A DNA stretch of 64,000 nucleotides, from contig JAJKFJ010021850.1 of NCBI GenBank assembly GCA_027382625.1, positions 45,956-109,955 of the forward strand. Direction: 5' to 3'. The DNA comes from Tetmemena sp. SeJ-2015. Taxonomy: Eukaryota > Ciliophora > Spirotrichea > Sporadotrichida > Oxytrichidae. The stretch's first letter is position 1. The number at the start of each line of letters is the position of its first letter. The notes under the pieces were generated by a model. The model was not told the DNA's origin. It worked only from the letters and a program-made list of their open reading frames with translations, and made no database searches. The position numbers and the translations under genes are program-made. This document shows, one piece after another, positions 48,444 to 61,833 of this stretch.

Positions 48444-51400
48444 TCAGAAACCATTACTTGCTTTAATTTCTCTCTCATTTTTGGCTTGATGTAGATACTT
48501 GTAGATATTTTCTCTTTTTAAATACTCCCTTAGATTTTACAAACTTTCCTCCGTTACCCTAGCACCCTAAACATAGTATATATTCTCAATATTTGCAGTA
48601 ATGTGATAGTATTCTTCAATATTGTATTCTAAATTGTAGTCTGATTATTATGATCTCCTCTAAGTTATTTAGTTACTTAACACCTGCTAATTTCTTCTGA
48701 AGCAATTAAAACGCAAATATATCCTCTACACTTAGCTTAAAATGCGATCATATTGACTTTTTATTAGGACGATAAGCCAAACAGCAAAGAAAGATATGTT
48801 CAGCAAATACACAAAGAATGTTAGAGCAAGCTCGCCGCGGATCTTAGTTTAATCAGATGAAATTTTTATGGACTGATTTCTACTTTGAATTTATGTGTCT
48901 TGAATGTAGCCCAAATTATAATACAGACCTAGATACAAAGTCAGCACTTGGATTGCTAAAGATATTTTAGCTAAAATGTTGAACTCGAAAACTAATAGGA
49001 TGTAATTTTAAGTGATTAAAGAATTTTAAAAAAGCAAAGCTTATATCTTAAGTTTTAGAATTAAAATTTAGTTTAAATTTAATTAAGGGGTAAAATAGAC
49101 TAGTGCATCCCTCCATATTTAATTTTAAATTATAATTAAATAAACTGCTTCAAGGGGTATTTCAATTATTTTTATAATTTAATTTATCAGAATATCCTCC
49201 TACAGTTCTTCTTGGACAATAATATTTAATTTATTTACCCCACTCGTCAATTCAATTAGATTTTATTCTATAAGAAAGGTCTAGTTTTAGAGATTAAAAA
49301 GTACGATCTATAAAATTTAATGAGAACAAAATAGCTTACATCAAGAATGCTAAAATTAGAAATAGAGCTTGAATTATGATTCCAAATTCCTGTAGAAGCA
49401 CTAAAATAAATAGAAATAGAGAGTTTTTAACAAGAATTAGTAGTTCCCCATAATATAGGTGTTTCTTTGTGGCCAAAAAGAGAAAAGCAAATGGATTTTA
49501 TCTCAGAATTATTTCTGACGGCTTTTTATGGATACTTTTTAGATAAGCAAAAGCCAACAAAGGTGAATGAACAATCCAGATTACAAGAGATGGAAAAGCA
49601 AATTTGTATATAATTTCTAGGTGTTATTGGCTAGTTATTTGAATTTCTAGATCTTGATAAAGTCTATATTCAGCATCTATTTCGAGGTGTTCAAAAGTTT
49701 TGAAAATTTTTAAAGCGATTGAAGGATAAGTAAGATACTATAGCTTAGAATCTTATAAAAATTAATAATTAGTTTAAATAGCAAATCGGAATTTACAAGT
49801 TGCAAGCAAATCAATTGATTTAATATATCTGGGAAACAGAGCGATTTAGAGCAGATAATAAAATACTGCCTGCTTATTTCTTAATAAACTCGAAGCATTC
49901 CATAGGCAACGTTATAATAAGACTACTCCTTCAGAACTTTTAAATAAAATTGTAACTTTTTTAATATTTAATCTGAACTCCCCTTAAAAGTTCTGAGAAT
50001 TTAATTATCCATCATAAGATAATTATTTGAATTTAAGGCACTTAATCTACCACTCCTCATATTTAAATTATAAGCAAATTCTACTTTTAAATAATTCTCA
50101 GCTATAATAATATTTATAATTAAGATGCATAATTATATCATTCTTCAAATTTTTATAAAAAATTATGTCTTAAAACTTTTTATAAATTTGACTAAACTAT
50201 AACCAAAGATCTGTAAATGTCAAGTCTAAGATTGATTTTGAATATAGTTCTCGTTATAAAGATAATTATAACTTGTAGAGAACTCAAGAAAATTGGAAGA
50301 AGTAATTCAAAAATGCTATCCAGATATATTTGTGAATAATCATCTGAGGATTCTCTTAAGCATTGAAAATTCACTATATTGAAAGGCAAAAGAATAATTT
50401 GCTAAAGATTATAGAATAGAGTTTGAAGTTAGAGAGGCCAATATAGTCTCACTTAAGAGGTTATTGAAATGTAAAAGAGATGAAAGTACATCAACTTTAA
50501 AAATACTCCACCAACAAATAATCCTTTATCATTTGAAGATATCTTTGTTAAATACAAAAGCAAATTAACAATATTTAAAGATAGATATTTCAAAATCAAT
50601 CGAAATTTAAGGATTTTATTCTAATAGCTAGTAGACCAAGTAGTGAGAATACTATTCTTAGGATAACTATAGCCTTATTTGGGCAAGGAAAACATTCATG
50701 AATAATTTTTTCATATTAAAAAGAGCATGTTGCGCAAAGAGTACCTTCATACCCGATTTCACAATCTCCAACTTGATTATAATTAGGCTCTTTCATTCCT
50801 AGGCATGCATTTGGATTAAGACATTTCATGAAAAAATCAGTTTGGTTATTCTTTCTCCAGTACCCAGGCTTTGGACCTATATCAGATCCATTCCTACAAA
50901 TAGCTTGATCTGGACATTACAACGAAAATTGAATTACAAAATCGTTGATATTTTATTTAGGAAACCATGCATTATTTACATAAATTTTAATCAATGCTCT
51001 GTGCTTACAAATTAAGTCAATAAAACTATCACTTATTATAGATTTGTAAAATAAAAATTAAAGGATAAAGGAAGAGACCCCTTTTATATCCCAATGTAAT
51101 AAAAGTTTGGAATAAAAGTTAATAATTAAAGCATATCATCAATTGTAATAAATTGCAAGTTATATTTGCAAAAGCCGACTGAAGTCATTTTGAGTAAACT
51201 ATATTATGGTGCAAAACAAAGCTCGCATTTTCCTGAAGGAGTAAATTGTTCTCCTAATTCACACTCTCTAAGACTAATTATTAGATTTAAATTTAAGTCA
51301 GAGATGTTTAACTCTTTCATCAATTCTTAGCTGAGCTTGCTAGTTTAATCAATAGAGCTAAGTGAAAAGTAAATGCTATGATTAAATCCAGGGGTGCTAT

Positions 51401-54400
51401 AAATTTTAATATCTTCAATTGTAACAACTCCTTTGATAAAATTTAGATAACGATATAATTATTTTAGATAGCTTTGAATCTATTTTAACCTTCTGAAATA
51501 GTAGAGTAGTTTTGCTTTATGGAGCTATGCTCTTCATCATATGATATGTTAACAAGTTATGTTATGATGCTTTGTGAATCAGATATTATAGTGAATTATA
51601 TTTTTCATTTCTGGGATCTATATTTTTATTTATTGAAAAAAATCAGCTTTAAATAAAATTTAAATCATTATGATTATAGAGACTATCAATTCTTTAATCA
51701 TTATATTCCCAAAAAAAAGAGGAAGAAATTAAAAAATAAATGAAGAAAAAAACTCATTAAGTTTGAAGTTAATGATTATGTATGTGAATTAAAGGTTAAA
51801 TTATTAATTTTGAGATTGATGATTCCTCCATTATTGCAAGCTCATTATGAGCAAAGTGAAATATAAATTTCCCTATAAATCGAAATAATTTAACGGTATA
51901 TTTATGAAAATATCTTTAATAAATTCTTGCATATAATTATCCATAAATATCCAAAACTCTTATTTCGAAAGAATCTAGAAATGCACCACTTCTAAAATTT
52001 TAAATCAAATAGGTATTCTTGGTTAGATAAATTGCATCGTTTTAGCTTAGGAACCTAAATGGTTAATGAATATAAATAGCATATATTCATTATTTTTTTA
52101 ATGAATTTTATCTTTAGAAAGTAAATTCCTTTTCTGAATGCTCTTATATTCTAGTCTTTATGGGATTGATGCAATTTCATTTCCATATTAAACAGCTTAA
52201 TTTTCAACAAACATAATTTAAAAGGCCAATTCTTTGAACATAGAATGAAATTTGTAGTATTTAAAACTCTTAACCCCATAATATGATAAGATGAGGAAAT
52301 TAGTAATCTCTTATTTTTTTTCATTCAGCTTATGCTAAATCTATTTTTTACCCTTAAAAGGCAGTCTAAAGTTTATAAGAAAATAATTTTTTAATCACAT
52401 ATTATTTGAATTCTAACTTAAATACTCTTCTACCACCGACAAATGAGATGATGGTTTCCTGGGCTTTCCCCCTCCACTTTCTCCTTAATTTTTTAAATGC
52501 TTTGATCTCTCATCCATTGATATTGCTAAGTTTATAATAAGTTTGTAGTCTCTGAATCACTGAAAACTTAACTAATTGCTAAGATTTTTAGAATGTCGAC
52601 GGCTAAGAATGAATAAGCTAAATATGCCTCTCTGAAATATTTAGCAGCACTCCTCCCTGTATTTTTACTGCCTTTGATTAATCTTATCAGTCATTAGAAT
52701 TTCATTAATGTTATCTTTAAAATTAAAAGTTCTATTGCTCGAAAGTTCCAAATGTAAAATCATATCTCTGATAAACCTCAAATGATATCTCATATTGAAC
52801 AAGTGAGCTCTTAATCGTTGCTCAAAGTAGGAGATGCTTTTAAGAATCATAATCCTTAGGTAAAACATGTTTTAATGTATTAGTCGAACGATCTCACCTT
52901 CAGTGATATATTCCTCTTAAGGAGGTTCAAAACACTACTCTCACTTGATAGATCGATATTTGCAACAGTCTACAGAGAGATCTTGTGACAATAAAAATAT
53001 CTATGGAAGATCTTTAACTTTAAAATAAAGTTCACTCAAAGATTTTAAGGATTATTCAAATAATTAATTGTGCGATAATGAACGGTGTAACTCTAAATTT
53101 TAACATCTACAATTTCAAATACTGGAGTATAGTTTTATACTCAATATTTTACTATGAAATTTATGTTAAGAACTGGCTTTTACTATTTTAAGTTTGCCTA
53201 TATCTTTAGATTAAAATCTAAATCTTTTACGTTTTATAATGGGGTTTTAATTTCTGCAAATTTAGAATTAAATGCGGTTCCACTTAATCCCAATAAATAG
53301 CTCCTCCTTTTATTTAAGCTTTATTATTTTAAAAATAGTTTTGATAGTCAATTAGTAGCGCATATTCAGAATTTTCTTCGTAAGATGACAAGTAGAGAGC
53401 TCCTCCAATACCTGAGTTATCAAACTGAGTGTTGTAAATTGCGTTATTTTTTATGAACTTATTCCCCAATAAAGTATAATTATTTGAATTCTCAATGTAA
53501 ATCCCTCCACCTGAGAGAGCATTGCATTTTTTGAAGCTGCTATTTAATTTTAAAAATAAAACATATCTCATTTCATAAAAATGGAAATAGCAATATTTTA
53601 AATCAAATTACTAGAGTTAGGATAATTCATCATGTTGAAAATAGTTTCCTTTATGAAAATAGCTCCACCATAAGAACCTGATAAATGTGAAAAGGAGCTG
53701 TTAATGATTAAAGTATTCCAGCAATTATAATTAAATGATAAATTAAAATACTTAATATTTATTATAAAGAGAAACAAGCCTCCTCCTCTCTTTTCAAGAT
53801 TTAGAGAGATTCCGCAAAATTTAATTTTATAATTTTATAATTAAATCATAAAATGTATTCATAACTCAATCTATTTTAAATTATTATGTTTTTCTTACTC
53901 TGATAAATTTCTCTTTCCTAAATTATGAATATGATAATCGAAAAATAGATAAAAAGCTATATTGATTTCCTACCTCAGACTAAAAATATTTGAAAACATT
54001 TAATGAAAAAATCATGTGGTAGTACCTTCCCATTTCGATTTTATGACTGTTAATTTTTTATTCTTTTTATTTAATAAAATATAAATTTTTATGCTAATTA
54101 ATTCCACCAACAAGAGAAGAGTCGGATATGGATAGTTGAACTTTCTCTGCATATATAAGCTAGTTTCCTATTTCATTCAAAAACTTAACTTGGGTAAAAT
54201 TAGTCTGAAAATTTGAATCTTTTAGATAACTAATAAGTGCTATATTTATATTAAAGATACCCCGCAGGTCATAAATATATCATTTTCCAAGCTAAAAGTA
54301 CAGATGCCTATTTTTTTTAAATAAGAAAACCTTCTAAAACAATATGGTTAGGGGCCTTTTCTTATCACCGTAAAAGTGGGATATTATGAGGATGGTTAAA

Positions 54401-55240
54401 AATGGAACATATAATAACAAAGGGATGTTGTTATTTATATATAGTTAGCTATGAAGTGAAATAAATTATTGAGATTAACTATCAGTTCTATCACAATGAA
54501 TATAGGTTCCTCCGAGCAAACTTCCTTAAAATAATAACATCCTTTTTCTAATACAGATCTCTGCATTTAAAAGTTAATTTAATTTAGTTTGAATCAAGGA
54601 ATTAACAAAACTATAGAGTAATTCTCACTGATATCAAGATAATTTATTTCAAAGCTGTAGTAGTCTCCCCTGCTCTGACTATTATTTTATTTATTTTATA
54701 AAGCCTTTTAGATAAATTTCATCTCCATTCAGCTCTGCTTTGTTATCAATGAATTCCGTTTAATTAATAGACATAACTAAAAACCCTTAGGAATAAATGG
54801 CTCCTCCAAATTAAGATGCATAATTCTAAGTAAAGATGCAATTAGTAATGCTGATATTTGCTCTCCCTGAAACATAGAGAGCACCTCCGTAGCTCGCCAT
54901 TCCTCCTTAAAAGATAAGTTACACACATAAAATAATAACTACTTATTAAGATGTTGGAATCTAAATTAGCTTCTGTTGCAAACCATATTCTCATAAATCC
55001 TCCTTTTCTGTTCATCGTACCTTAGATATCACTTTCTTCCGAAAATATACAATTTTTAAGGTTAAGCCAGGAATAACCTGCTACAATTATAGAAGATAAG
55101 GGAGAGCTGATTCGGTTATTTGTAAAATTGCTATAAGTGATCTCAATATCGTAAAATACTAAATAAAGTTGAAAGCTATACATTTAAAATTTTATCGCTT
55201 TAGTGTTAGACAAATTTAATTTACGGACTATTACGTTTTC
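48444..55240 (-). CDS. Member B of the beta-helix / Cys-rich / multi-pass membrane protein family
   Basis: The best-preserved member. The Cys-rich domain (about 50640-50930) reads LQCPDQAICRNGSDIGPKPG, then YWRKNNQTDFFMKCLNPNAC and GDCEIGYEGTLCATC. Membrane region: IFELLLPIFLSSLQVIIIF (50192-50389), an intron, then YLTYPSIALKIFKTFEHLEI, FPSLVIWIVHSPLLAFAYL and NSLFLFILVLLQEFGIIIQA (about 49300-49740), another intron, and a last segment ELALTFFVYLLNISFFAVW before a Gln/Arg-rich cytoplasmic tail that ends at TGA 48446-48444. I see no in-frame TGA in these conserved parts. The N-terminal half carries GG-A beta-helix repeats (53300-55100). It is interrupted by an insertion at 52270-53250. The start codon is not identified, and exon limits are approximate. 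Predicted surface protein of unknown function. Confidence 0.65.
52270..53250. mobile_element. Insertion in member B with AACCCC-type ends (TBE-like?)
   Basis: Compared with the same place in member A (about 41280-41330), B has about 980 extra bases. The ends are TTAACCCCATAATATGATAAG (reverse partner of the repeat end at 2366-2385) and, inverted, TTAAAACCCCATTATAA. A 67-codon basic frame on the minus strand (52868-52665) shows no known motif. CCCC-containing, telomere-like ends recall hypotrich TBE elements, but no transposase is seen. Confidence 0.55.
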
Positions 55241-55447
55241 ACACGGTCCTGAACTTTCATTATCAATTTTCAGTTAAATTAAAACACTCTATATTAACGT
55301 TGGATTTCTACTTAACCTTAATATAGGGAAGATATGAATAAGTAATCGCAAATTGGTATTTTTAAAATAAATTGTTGTACAAAGAAGGAGTGAACAGATA
55401 ATTAATAGATTATTTTACATAATATTTCTTTAAATTGAAAAACTAAA

Positions 55448-55750
55448 ATGAAAGTTAGGCGCAGAGATAAGAAAAGAGCATGTGCACTTGTCCATAGTTA
55501 CTTGTATTTACATAGGATTAATCAATGTAAGTAAACCAATTTACTCTTAATCTCATTCTCTACAATTTTAAATAAGTTTAGCGCTTATTTTTGCATTGTT
55601 TCTTACTCTAATTTAGACTCCTAAAAACAGAAGAATCTAAACTAAGCTCGAGAGGGAACATAAGATAGGTTCAATTAAACTAAGTCCCCTAGAGAAGACT
55701 TCTTGTATGCACGCCCATCACTTTCTTTCAGACCAATAAGAATCTAATGA
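55448..55750 (+). CDS. Small hypothetical gene with one intron
   Basis: ATG 55448-55450 opens a basic peptide (MKVRRRDKKRACALVHSYLY). A good intron follows (GTAAG at 55527, TTTAG ending at 55616), then a 44-codon exon with Gln-coding TAA (QNLNQAREGT-like) to TGA 55748-55750; total 70 residues. After that TGA another frame stays open to about 55905, so the gene may be longer by a further splice. No family recognised. Evidence is the splice signals and the codon look only. Confidence 0.3.
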
Positions 55751-55892
55751 AGAAGTAAGAATTAAAATTCTATTAAACTCATTTCAGAGATAACAAACAA
55801 AAGAGGAATCTTTCAATATTAGGAAAGCTTAAACTCTAAGCTTGACAATCAATAAGGAATGTGATAAACATGTTTTTCGTCTACACATAAAT

Positions 55893-55923
55893 AAAAGCAA
55901 ATGAAAGCAAATGAAAGCAAATT
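55893..55923. repeat. Three-copy 10-bp tandem repeat
   Basis: AAAGCAAATG is repeated about three times with the last unit diverging. It lies at the end of the second open frame of the small hypothetical gene. No function is evident. Confidence 0.6.
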
Positions 55924-56377
55924 CTTGTTCAGTGAAAGCAGTATAAACTATTTTGTATATTTGAAATATCATTTTGCGATGACCTATTCATATCTTCCCT
56001 ATATTTCCACTAATTTATAAGAAATGCCAAATCATATTTCTCCGACTATCAAGGCGATTTTTGTAAATGGGTTATTAAATTAAAAAATTTTGTGGCTTTA
56101 ATTAAACTGAAATTTATTATCCAATCTTTACAGTATTTATTCTACTCTTTTTAATAAGTATAAATAATCCCTCATTTAGAGAAACAGGTTTTTATTCGAT
56201 ATAAAATTCTTAATTTAATATCTTCTATTAAATATCTTGATAGAAGAGAGAAAAGATAGTATCTTAGGCGTAATTGTTGTCATAAGTGCTATTTTATATA
56301 TAACTAATAATAATCATTTATATTATGAGTTTTAAGGACCCTTTAGAGCATTAAATTTATATGAGTTGCGGCATTAA

Positions 56378-57016
56378 TATAGGTCAAATACGAATTGTTT
56401 ATCGCGAATGAACATGTTGAAAAATACAAAAACAATTGACTTTGTGGAGCGACTTAGTATTTGCGATGTAAATTTTATATTTCTAGAAATAATTGTTTGG
56501 AATGTTTTCATATCTCCCTATATTATTTGCAGTTTTTATAAATCTGAGAGCATCTTTTTTCTGCCTTTCTTAAATACTTTCCTAAAATCTGAGTTAATTT
56601 GTGAAATAGCACTAACTTTCATACCAGAAAGAAGTTATTACTAAATGAAGAGAGATTTCATTGCTTTAGAGAGTGAATGTTTCTTTCTAAAACACATTTG
56701 AGGAAATGGTCATTTCAAACCCTTCTTATTTGAAATTTCTATTTAAAAATAATAAAAATTAACATTGTTTTGTAAAATTTAAGAGCTAAACATATAGCAA
56801 ATAGGCAAAATAATAATACCCTAAAAAAGGTTTACCTAAAATTTATGGTTAGTCATGAGATACACTTTTCTTTGGTTAGGGATTAGTATAATTCAATTTG
56901 GTTTTCCCCCTTCATTTTATTTTACAAATTTAAATTAAAAATTTTTAAGTTTTTTTTCATTTGGGTTTAAATTTGGAATGTTATTTCTTTGATCAACAAT
57001 TCGTATTTGACCTATA
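56378..57016. mobile_element. MITE with TATAGGTCAAATACGAAT ends, copy 2
   Basis: Inverted ends TATAGGTCAAATACGAATTG (56378) and its complement (ending 57016), TA at both edges. It carries a plus-strand frame of about 98 codons (56408 to about 56701, TAA read as Gln) with hydrophobic segments and no known motif. It lies between members B and C. Confidence 0.8.
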
Positions 57017-57195
57017 ATATTTATATCTTAGCTCCTGTATTGGCCCCAGATTGCCATTTTTATGATTGAAACATCATGAATATTAAACTTACTAGACTTA
57101 TATTGTGATGCTTAAGATATGTATCATTTCATCAAAATTTCACACGACTAAACTCCTTAAGTCGCTGAGACCAACTACAACTTACGTCTAATTTT

Positions 57196-60100
57196 TCACT
57201 CTATCTATTTATTCTAAATAACTAAACGATAAAAAATATATATTTAAATGTAATAAACGTTTTCAAATTTAATGTAAGGATTGGGGAAGAGGCTTCCTCT
57301 ATTCGTAAAAGTTGTTAATATAAAATACTAAATTTCCTAGGTTGTTTTGATACTCAGAATAAAATTTTCTAGTTAATGTTAAAGAATAGATATATTATAC
57401 TATAAGTAAATTCCTAAAGTAAGTGATTTTATTTAAAAGTTTTTTCCTAATAAATTTGCTCTATTTAAGCGCAGATAGCTTATCATCATAAAAATAAAAC
57501 AAATATTACAGCATAAACCCCAGTTAAGAGTCAAATTTTCTGAAATGTTTTGGTTTAATTTGACATATAATTCATTTGTCAATTTAAAAACCTCAAAATT
57601 AGTTTTATCAAATGATTTAAGGTATAAAAGGCCATGAAAGTAAATAATTCTATAAACTACGCAATAAATATTAAAATTATTCTTATTATCTAACTGCTTT
57701 AGACTCTTAAAAGTAGAAAGATTCTTCACAAGTTGTAAATTTTTTTTTTAATTTAAAATACAAAAAAAAGTCATTTAATAATTTAGAGATCGCTTGGAAC
57801 AAATTTTAAAACAGACTCAATCCTCAGTTTTATTTAAAAAATGTATTTAGATTTTGATTTGTAAGGAAATTTCTTTTTTAATTTTGCAATCGATGAAAGC
57901 CACCCTCAGGATGAAATCCATATGGTCCATAATCTGGCAATTATGCTTCTTCCAATCCCTCTTTTAGAGAATAGGAGCTAGAATATACTGCTCCATATTT
58001 TGCAGTATTGCTTGTGAAAGTAGACCATAGTGACTAAACACTTGATGATTGAGCTTTTGCCACTCCTCCCTCAAGCATGGCAGAATTATTTGTGAATGTT
58101 GATTCTTCAGATCTAAAGATAGACTATATCTTTGAATAAACTACCCCTCCACTCACAGCAGAGTTATTCAATTTAAAAATTAAGCTGTAATTAATAAAAA
58201 ATTAAAAATAGATTTTTCAAATGAATTAAAGAAATTTAAATCTTTTTGAGCTTAATTATAATTTTTTTTAATTTACACTATTGATCCTTGAAACCTAAAT
58301 TAAATTATTTTTTTTGTAGTCCTAACTAATATGAGAAATCTCTATATTATACAAATGATTCACATAATAACTATTATCACATATAAAGTTAATTAAAATA
58401 ATTTAAATATAATTTTTTTTTAAATACAGATAGAATGATGATTCATAGGTCTCTTCTTATCTAGCCTAAAATATTTTGTAAACTTTTATTAAATTCTAAT
58501 ATATTAAAAGAGAGAGTTTTAGCAATATTAATATAAACTGAAAACCTAGTCCATATCAGACTTTCTACTGAATTAATAAATTAAAAAATTATCTTTAAAT
58601 TGTATATTGCACCATCCTTTCCTTAATTATTCATATAGATAAACTTTTTAAAGCAATTTTAAATAAAATTTCGAATTACTTTAAATTTTACTCTCATCAT
58701 CAAAAAAGGTAGAATATAATACTCTGTAGATTATAATACCTATAATTATAATAAGTCAATAAGAATTTAAAAAATATTAATTTATTTATTAATAATTATA
58801 AACATGAGAGTCAAACGCAAAATTAAATTTCCCAACATCATCTTATTGGTGTACTATACTCTCACATTTGAATGTTGCAGATGATAAAGTTAGGAGATGT
58901 AGCTGTTCCTCATCGCACTTATAAATTTCAAGATGTGAAAATTTGAGATCTTTAAAATAAGTTATTTTAGATAAATGAAGCGTTTAAATCTATCAAATTT
59001 AGTTAATAAGAACTTATAATGAATTAACCCTTATAGTTTTATGTGAAATCAAACAATTTAGCATAATTTATAAAATAAATAATTTTTTTTATATTATAAA
59101 TATAATTTTAAAATTTGAGGATTTGATTGAATCTGAAACTACAGGGCAATTTTAAAATTGCATATTCTACAAATTGATGTAGTTATGATTGTAAAAGTAG
59201 AACATGTTGTCTGCAGCTTTATTTTAGCAATCAAGAGTTATAGAGAAAAGTTCCATACCGTTTATTGAAGAGTGTTCGAAATAGAAAATTTGCCTGCTGT
59301 ATAAAATGCTGCCAAGAGGAGAGTGGTTTATATAAAAATTAAAATATATTTTATGTTTTCTGCCAAACTAATATTAGATATATATATGACTATAATCCTG
59401 AATGTCTATAAATGACACCTCCTGCTATTGAGGCTCGGGAGAAAGTGAATTCACTGTTTTCCATATCTAAAACAGTCATATCTATATCTGAGTAGATAAC
59501 TCCTCCCAGGGTAGCCGAATTAAATTAGAATATTTATAAAATAGAATTCAATAAAGAGAACTTATTAATTCAACTTTAATTAACTAAAAAGTAAAAGAGC
59601 CTTTTCATACGATAGTTTATAAAGAATGTAGAAGCAAAATTTTCAAGTATAATAGAATTACTTATCAATATGATATAAAGTTGATTTATGTGATATCTGA
59701 AATTTTATTACTAAATTAAAATAATTCATCCTATTAACAAAATATTTAATTTATTTACAGCTTTGATTAGGAAAATACAAAATAATGCGCAGTAATTATA
59801 TCCTTTAACAATAAGAGAACAATAATTAAAAGTGTTTAAATATTTACAAATTTTTTATATCTCAAACCTTTTATCTCTCTCGCTGAATTAAATGTTTGAT
59901 TTTTAATAAAACATTAATTTTGAATTTCCTTCAAGACTAGAGTCTACCATTATGATGTTATATTCCACTGCTAGATAGTTGAAGATATACTATTGGTTAT
60001 TTAACATTATTAAATACAAAACATTTTTAAAGATGGTTGAAAAATTATTGTAAGAATTAAATTTCTATTAAAAATATCATCATTTAAAAACTCAAATGTA

Positions 60101-61135
60101 AGTAATAATCAATAAGGGAATATTGAATTTTATTATTGTAACCCCGGCATTAAAAAAGCAAACTGCCACCTTCTTCACAGGTTTAGACTTGGAAGTTGGT
60201 GGTGGAGAGTTTTCTGTTGGAAAGTGTAGGTATTAGTCTGTCCAGTAATTGCAAGTCCTGATTGGAAATAGAGAACATTTAAAAGACTAAGTCAACTTTA
60301 GTGACTTCAAAAGATTCAAGACTTTGATTTACGATGGAAGATTAGTGATTAATAGAGACTCTCTTCATGGAACTGAGAAGGCAGTTATATATGCATTTAT
60401 ATTAAAAGCCATTTCTAGAATAAATCATGAAAAAAACGTTTAATATTTAAATTCCGTGTTGGTAATAGATCAATCTGTAATTTCTATTTAGTTAAAGATT
60501 TTCGTTAGTCTCAGCCATGAATAAATTTGAATGTGATCCAGCTTAATCTCAAATTTGAGCAAAAATAATATTCAAAAGAATAATCAAAAATCTCATCAAA
60601 TTATTTTTTAAAGTTTTCAAAATGTAATCGAGCAATAAAAGCCATCAGAGACATTTTCATATTTTTCTTAAGTGATGGATTCAAGAATAAAGCAAGAATA
60701 AAAACCTCCAAATTTTATTGCTGAATTATACTTGCCTATTATATTTGTAAAGGTTGTTTGCAGATAAGGAGTTGCAGTAGCTACTGCACCTCCAATTTAT
60801 TAATAAAATAATATATATTTATAATTGATGCTGTATTGTTGTAGAAAGTGCAATTCTAAATATCCATGTCACTGTAATTTGAACTTAAAATTTATAATTT
60901 GTAATATGCTGCAATGGCTCCTCCTAAATAAAAAATTGCAATTAATCTTTAATTTAATTATTGAATATGAGTATACGAAAGCTCTATTATTTCGAAAAGT
61001 ACTGTTTTATATTGATATTGATTTGAAGCTTTAATAAATATATAAGGCTCCTCCAATTAATTAGGAATAGCAATTTTGGAAAACCGAATTTATTATATTT
61101 TGCTATTTTGCATTTTCTATTTGGCTTGATGTTAT
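57196..61135 (-). pseudogene. Member C of the beta-helix family, lacking the Cys-rich domain
   Basis: GG-A beta-helix segments are clear at 60640-61100 (IGGAVATATPYLQTTFTNII; KFGGFYSCF) and 57880-59560, with AT-rich introns between. At the low-coordinate end a frame from 57729 to TGA 57198-57196 (Gln codons inside) has NISENLTLNWGLCC and FIFMMISYLRLNR, which lines up with the last membrane segment and tail of members A and B. The Cys-rich domain and the first membrane segments are absent, as only about 150 bases separate the two parts. The 5' end is cut by R1c (61136-61552), and no start is visible. Probably an internally deleted, inactive copy. Confidence 0.55.
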
Positions 61136-61552
61136 TATAGTAGAAATTTTAATTAAAATCGATGATTGGTTAAAATAATAAATGGATAGTTGCAACTTCT
61201 TTACAGTTGAAATCATAGATTCACCCCCTGATCTGTAGCTTGTTAGATAGAGAATCAAAAAATAATATGAGTTTCTTCTTTCATCATTGCCTCAGCCCCT
61301 CTCAGCAACTAGATATGATGTGCACAATCAAATGAAATTTCGATATCTTTGAATTCTGAACTTGTGTCGCTTATAACTCTGTATTGAGCGCTCCCACACA
61401 AAAGTTTCAAGGATAAAGAGTTTTTTAAATTTTATGGTGAATCGAATGATCTAATATTTATTTAAACCTGACACACTTCAACTGCCACTGATTTATTCCA
61501 TTTAATTTAATATAAAATTTAATTCTATTTTTTTATTAAATTCTCAGCTATA
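61136..61552 (+). mobile_element. R1c: copy of the TA-bounded repeat at the 5' edge of member C
   Basis: 417 bases, starting TATAGTAGAAATTTTAATT and ending (reverse strand) TATAGCTGAGAATTTAAT. It is collinear with R1a over its full length, with many substitutions and few indels. No ORF is conserved, so it is a non-coding element. Confidence 0.75.
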
Positions 61553-61833
61553 ATTTAAAAAATTAATTTTAGCTTAATTTTGAATTTTAAATCATACGCA
61601 AAAATAATATGATGTCTTAAATAAAAAATACTATAGGATGAATACGAAAGGATGATCGTCGGTTGGTAGAAATACGAAATAAAAGAATACAGATTACCTT
61701 TACTGAGAGCCAATGATTATTCTACCGTTTGAAACCCCTTAGATTTTAAAGGTTAATGGCTTGGTTAATTCTGTTGATTTAATAAATATATTTAATAGAC
61801 CAGAAAATGATTAATTATTAATGATCTTCTCCC
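61553..61833. other. Spacer between R1c and the Rep element
   Basis: AT-rich, under 300 bases. It contains no recognisable continuation of member C and no ORF worth naming. Confidence 0.5.
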
